Below are positions 5,310 to 7,217 of a DNA stretch of 7,217 bases, piece after piece. The notes beneath the pieces are model-generated. The model made no database searches. It was given only the letters and a program-made list of their open reading frames with translations, and was not told the DNA's origin. Source of the stretch: CAZQYB01 sp964582985 (lineage in GTDB: Bacteria; Planctomycetota; Phycisphaerae; Sedimentisphaerales; Anaerobacaceae); assembly GCA_964582985.1 (NCBI GenBank), contig CAZOUM010000097.1, forward strand, positions 1 to 7,217, in the 5' to 3' direction. Position 1 is the first letter of the stretch; every line of letters begins with the position of its first letter. The position numbers and the translations under genes were made by a program.

Positions 5310-5339
5310 TGCGCACATAGTCTTTCTGTCATCTATAAT
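5310..5339 (+). promoter_or_regulatory. Promoter candidate for the sigma factor gene
   Basis: A perfect -10 box TATAAT lies at 5334-5339. The -35 region 18 nt upstream (TGCGCA, 5310-5315) matches only three of six positions, so expression may be low or need an activator. Transcription would start near 5346, about 44 nt before the GTG at 5390. Confidence 0.45.
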
Positions 5340-5389
5340 AGTGAAGGCCAAGGCCAACTAAGCTCAGGAGTTGGATATCGGGAAATCTC

Positions 5390-5911
5390 GTGCGAGACCG
5401 CCAAAAAATAGTTCTGGAACTACTGGATAGCTCAGGAATGCGTCTGCACGCCCTCTTGGCCCGATTGACGCTTTCACAGGATGCGGTCGGCGACCTCATG
5501 CAGGAACTGTGTTTAAGGTTATGCCAATCGCGAGGATTGGACAGGGCCAAGGACCCATTTGCGTACGCCTATCGAGCTGCCATAAATCTGGCTTTTGAAT
5601 GGCGCAAAAAGACAAGGCTCAAGCTCGAATCGCTGGATGAGGACTGTCTGCCAGTGCAGGATAGCCCCGGCCCTCTGGCAACAATGATTCAGGTTGAACA
5701 GTTGCAGCAGGTTCTCGATGCAACTTCACGATTGAGCCGCTTGGCCCGTGAGGTGGTCGTAATGCACTATATCGAACAGGAATCGTACGAAGAGATTGGT
5801 CGTCGACTGGACAAGAAGCCTCAATACCTGCGGTCTGTGTCCGCCAAGGCCTTGGCCCGGCTCCGAAGGTTACTGGCAGCCGACAAGAGCCGCCCATCTG
5901 AAAAGGAGTAA
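5390..5911 (+). CDS. ECF-type RNA polymerase sigma factor
   Basis: This 173-aa protein fits an extracytoplasmic-function (group 4) sigma-70 factor. Region 2 spans about 15-80: SQDAVGDLMQELCLRLCQS is the DAEDLxQE-like helix for core binding, and DPFAYAYRAAINLAFEWRKK is the -10 recognition helix. Region 4 spans about 105-162, with EVVVMHYIEQESYEEIGRRL as the helix-turn-helix entry and a basic end (SAKALARLRRLL). Regions 1.1 and 3 are absent, as in the group. The start is GTG with GGGA 6 nt upstream; an in-frame TGA at 5342 closes the frame above. It is directly followed by a membrane protein gene whose Shine-Dalgarno overlaps its last codons, so the two are translationally linked. The target genes are not known. 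Confidence 0.88.
   Translation: MRDRQKIVLELLDSSGMRLHALLARLTLSQDAVGDLMQELCLRLCQSRGLDRAKDPFAYAYRAAINLAFEWRKKTRLKLESLDEDCLPVQDSPGPLATMIQVEQLQQVLDATSRLSRLAREVVVMHYIEQESYEEIGRRLDKKPQYLRSVSAKALARLRRLLAADKSRPSEKE
5903..5908 (+). promoter_or_regulatory. Ribosome binding site deciding the membrane protein start
   Basis: AAGGAG inside the last codons of the sigma factor lies 8 nt before ATG 5917 but only 2 nt before ATG 5911, which overlaps the sigma stop. Spacing favours 5917. Confidence 0.65.
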
Positions 5912-5916
5912 TGGTT

Positions 5917-7217
5917 ATGTCCGAAATTGATGAAAAAGAAATCATACACCGTCTTGAAGCTATTTCAAAATTGAAGCCGAAACCTGAAGTTGCCGCTCAG
6001 GACCTAAAACAGGTAAGGCAGAGCTTAGCCGAGCAAGCAAGACCAGAGCAGGCAACCCAGCAAAATGTGTGGAGAATAATTATGAAAAGCAAAATAACGA
6101 AACTTGCGGCCGCAGCAGTTATCGTCATCGGATTGGTCGTTTTCTTTGGCAACGGCCAGGCAACGCTGTATGCCCAGGTTGTCGAGGCGCTTGAAAATGC
6201 TCGTACCATTCATGCTGTGACCAAGAATTTGGACAATGGACAATGGGAGAAAAACACAGAGGTATGGTATGAACACGGCAAAGGCATAGTAGAAACAAGT
6301 TGGCGCGATGGACAAAAAACTTATATACGAATCGATAACGGTAAATATATGTGGGTATATCGCGCTGGCGATGATTTTGCCAAACGGTCAAAAACTATTG
6401 ACCCAATGGGTGTTGCAAGAAAACTTCTACAGGTGGACTCATTTAGGAAGCAGGCAATTAGAGACCCCAGTGAAGATAAGGTTGTCAATGGTATCCGCTA
6501 CTTAGCATATGTACGTTCAAATCCTGAGAATACGTACCGAATTCTCACTTGGCTCGATGAAGCCAAGCGCGTTCGAGGCTGGGAGAAAATACGCTTGCTT
6601 GATACTGGCCAGTGGGAAACATATCGTATCGTAGAAGTAGAATACAATGTAGAACTGAGCCCAAAGGTTTTCACTCCCAGTTTCGGCGAAGATGTTGAAA
6701 TAGTCGAGCTTGATACTAAGCTGGATGAGCACTTTGACCTGGATGATGCTCTCTTTACGAAAGAGGAACTCGGCTTGATATTCGCAGTTCACGAACTTGT
6801 AAGATGCGATGAAGGTTTGATCTTTGCAGTATCTTCAATTCGTCCCACGGATACCTGGCGGGATACAGCACGAGCAGAATCAGGGCGTTTTGGCGTTTGG
6901 CATTATGGTAGTTTTCAATTTGGTTCCTCGTGGAAACGCCTTGACAATTACGGCCGGGGCCGTTCATATCAGCCCATAAGCTTGGCCGAGGTATACCAAG
7001 CTGATTTACAAGTCACGTGGACCCTATTCTTGCCCCAAGGTTTCGAGCCGCAAGGACCACAAGAATGTGAGTTCGAGGTATATATCAGCACAACTGGCAA
7101 GCTTCGGGAGGAAAGGACAAAGGATGGCCTGCCAATAGAACAAAACTTCAAGTCAATGGCCATCTTGCCTTTGCCCCAAGAGCAAATACCACTGCAACAG
7201 GTAATGGATGATACTTA
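5917..7217 (+). CDS. Single-pass membrane protein, probable partner (anti-sigma-like) of the ECF factor; 3' end missing
   Basis: 433 codons are visible and the frame is open to the window edge. Residues 1-55 are charged and cytoplasmic (RLEAISKLKPKPE, then VRQSLAEQ, then VWRII). A basic MKSKITK (56-62) leads into one membrane helix (about 63-77, LAAAAVIVIGLVVFF). The remainder is predicted to be outside the membrane. It begins YAQVVEALENARTIHAV and resembles, by eye, the LolA/RseB-type lipoprotein-sorting fold often found next to planctomycete ECF factors. After about 290 a further region follows (SGRFGVWHYGSFQFGSSW, then TWTLFLPQGFEPQ). No zinc anti-sigma motif (HxxxCxxC) is present. Coupling to the sigma gene and topology suggest a sensor or anti-sigma role; this is inference. 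An alternative internal start lies at ATG 6082 (GGAG 7 nt upstream), which would remove the cytoplasmic part. Confidence 0.75.
   Translation, partial: MSEIDEKEIIHRLEAISKLKPKPEVAAQDLKQVRQSLAEQARPEQATQQNVWRIIMKSKITKLAAAAVIVIGLVVFFGNGQATLYAQVVEALENARTIHAVTKNLDNGQWEKNTEVWYEHGKGIVETSWRDGQKTYIRIDNGKYMWVYRAGDDFAKRSKTIDPMGVARKLLQVDSFRKQAIRDPSEDKVVNGIRYLAYVRSNPENTYRILTWLDEAKRVRGWEKIRLLDTGQWETYRIVEVEYNVELSPKVFTPSFGEDVEIVELDTKLDEHFDLDDALFTKEELGLIFAVHELVRCDEGLIFAVSSIRPTDTWRDTARAESGRFGVWHYGSFQFGSSWKRLDNYGRGRSYQPISLAEVYQADLQVTWTLFLPQGFEPQGPQECEFEVYISTTGKLREERTKDGLPIEQNFKSMAILPLPQEQIPLQQVMDDT

Noticed and set aside
5619..5945. 108-codon minus-strand open frame opposite the sigma factor
   Set aside because: It is antisense to a gene with clear sigma region 2 and 4 motifs and is explained as a shadow frame.

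Overview
The window looks like chromosomal DNA of a planctomycete, most likely of the Phycisphaerae / Sedimentisphaerales type. This rests on recognition, not a database search. The signs are tandem prepilin-like proteins with a degenerate H-X9-DG motif and a 'VGLKELWELWWH' C-terminal block, an ECF sigma factor followed by a single-pass membrane protein whose anchor starts 'MKSKITKLAAAA', and a ThiD2-ThiE fusion.

Layout. Positions 1-341 are non-coding or hold at most the tail of an upstream gene. They carry a near-consensus promoter (24-53) and a dispersed-type palindromic repeat (208-315). Positions 342-3165 hold three tandem paralogous prepilin-like genes on the + strand (282, 304 and 293 aa) that look like one transcription unit ending at a bidirectional hairpin terminator (3185-3216). 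A convergent minus-strand gene (3256-3975) encodes a DUF434/DUF5616 protein of unknown function. It shares a divergent promoter region with a + strand thiamin gene, a ThiD2-ThiE fusion (4136-5221). Then come an ECF-type sigma factor (5390-5911) and, 5 bases later, a membrane-anchored protein (5917 to the window end, incomplete) that is probably its regulatory partner.

How they relate. The pilin-like genes would be exported and processed by a type IV prepilin peptidase and assembled by a type II secretion or pseudopilus machine encoded elsewhere. The sigma/membrane-protein pair looks like an envelope-to-transcription signalling unit. The thiamin enzyme and the DUF434 protein look like independent housekeeping or accessory genes.

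Most notable observation. Each of the three prepilin genes carries, at exactly the same codon, a 57-bp in-frame palindromic insertion inside its cleavable leader. It splits and duplicates the GFT of the GFTLIE processing site. Removing the 19 codons restores a textbook 6-residue prepilin leader, so this looks like a small mobile or palindromic element that settled in a part of the protein that is cut off anyway, before or during the gene triplication.
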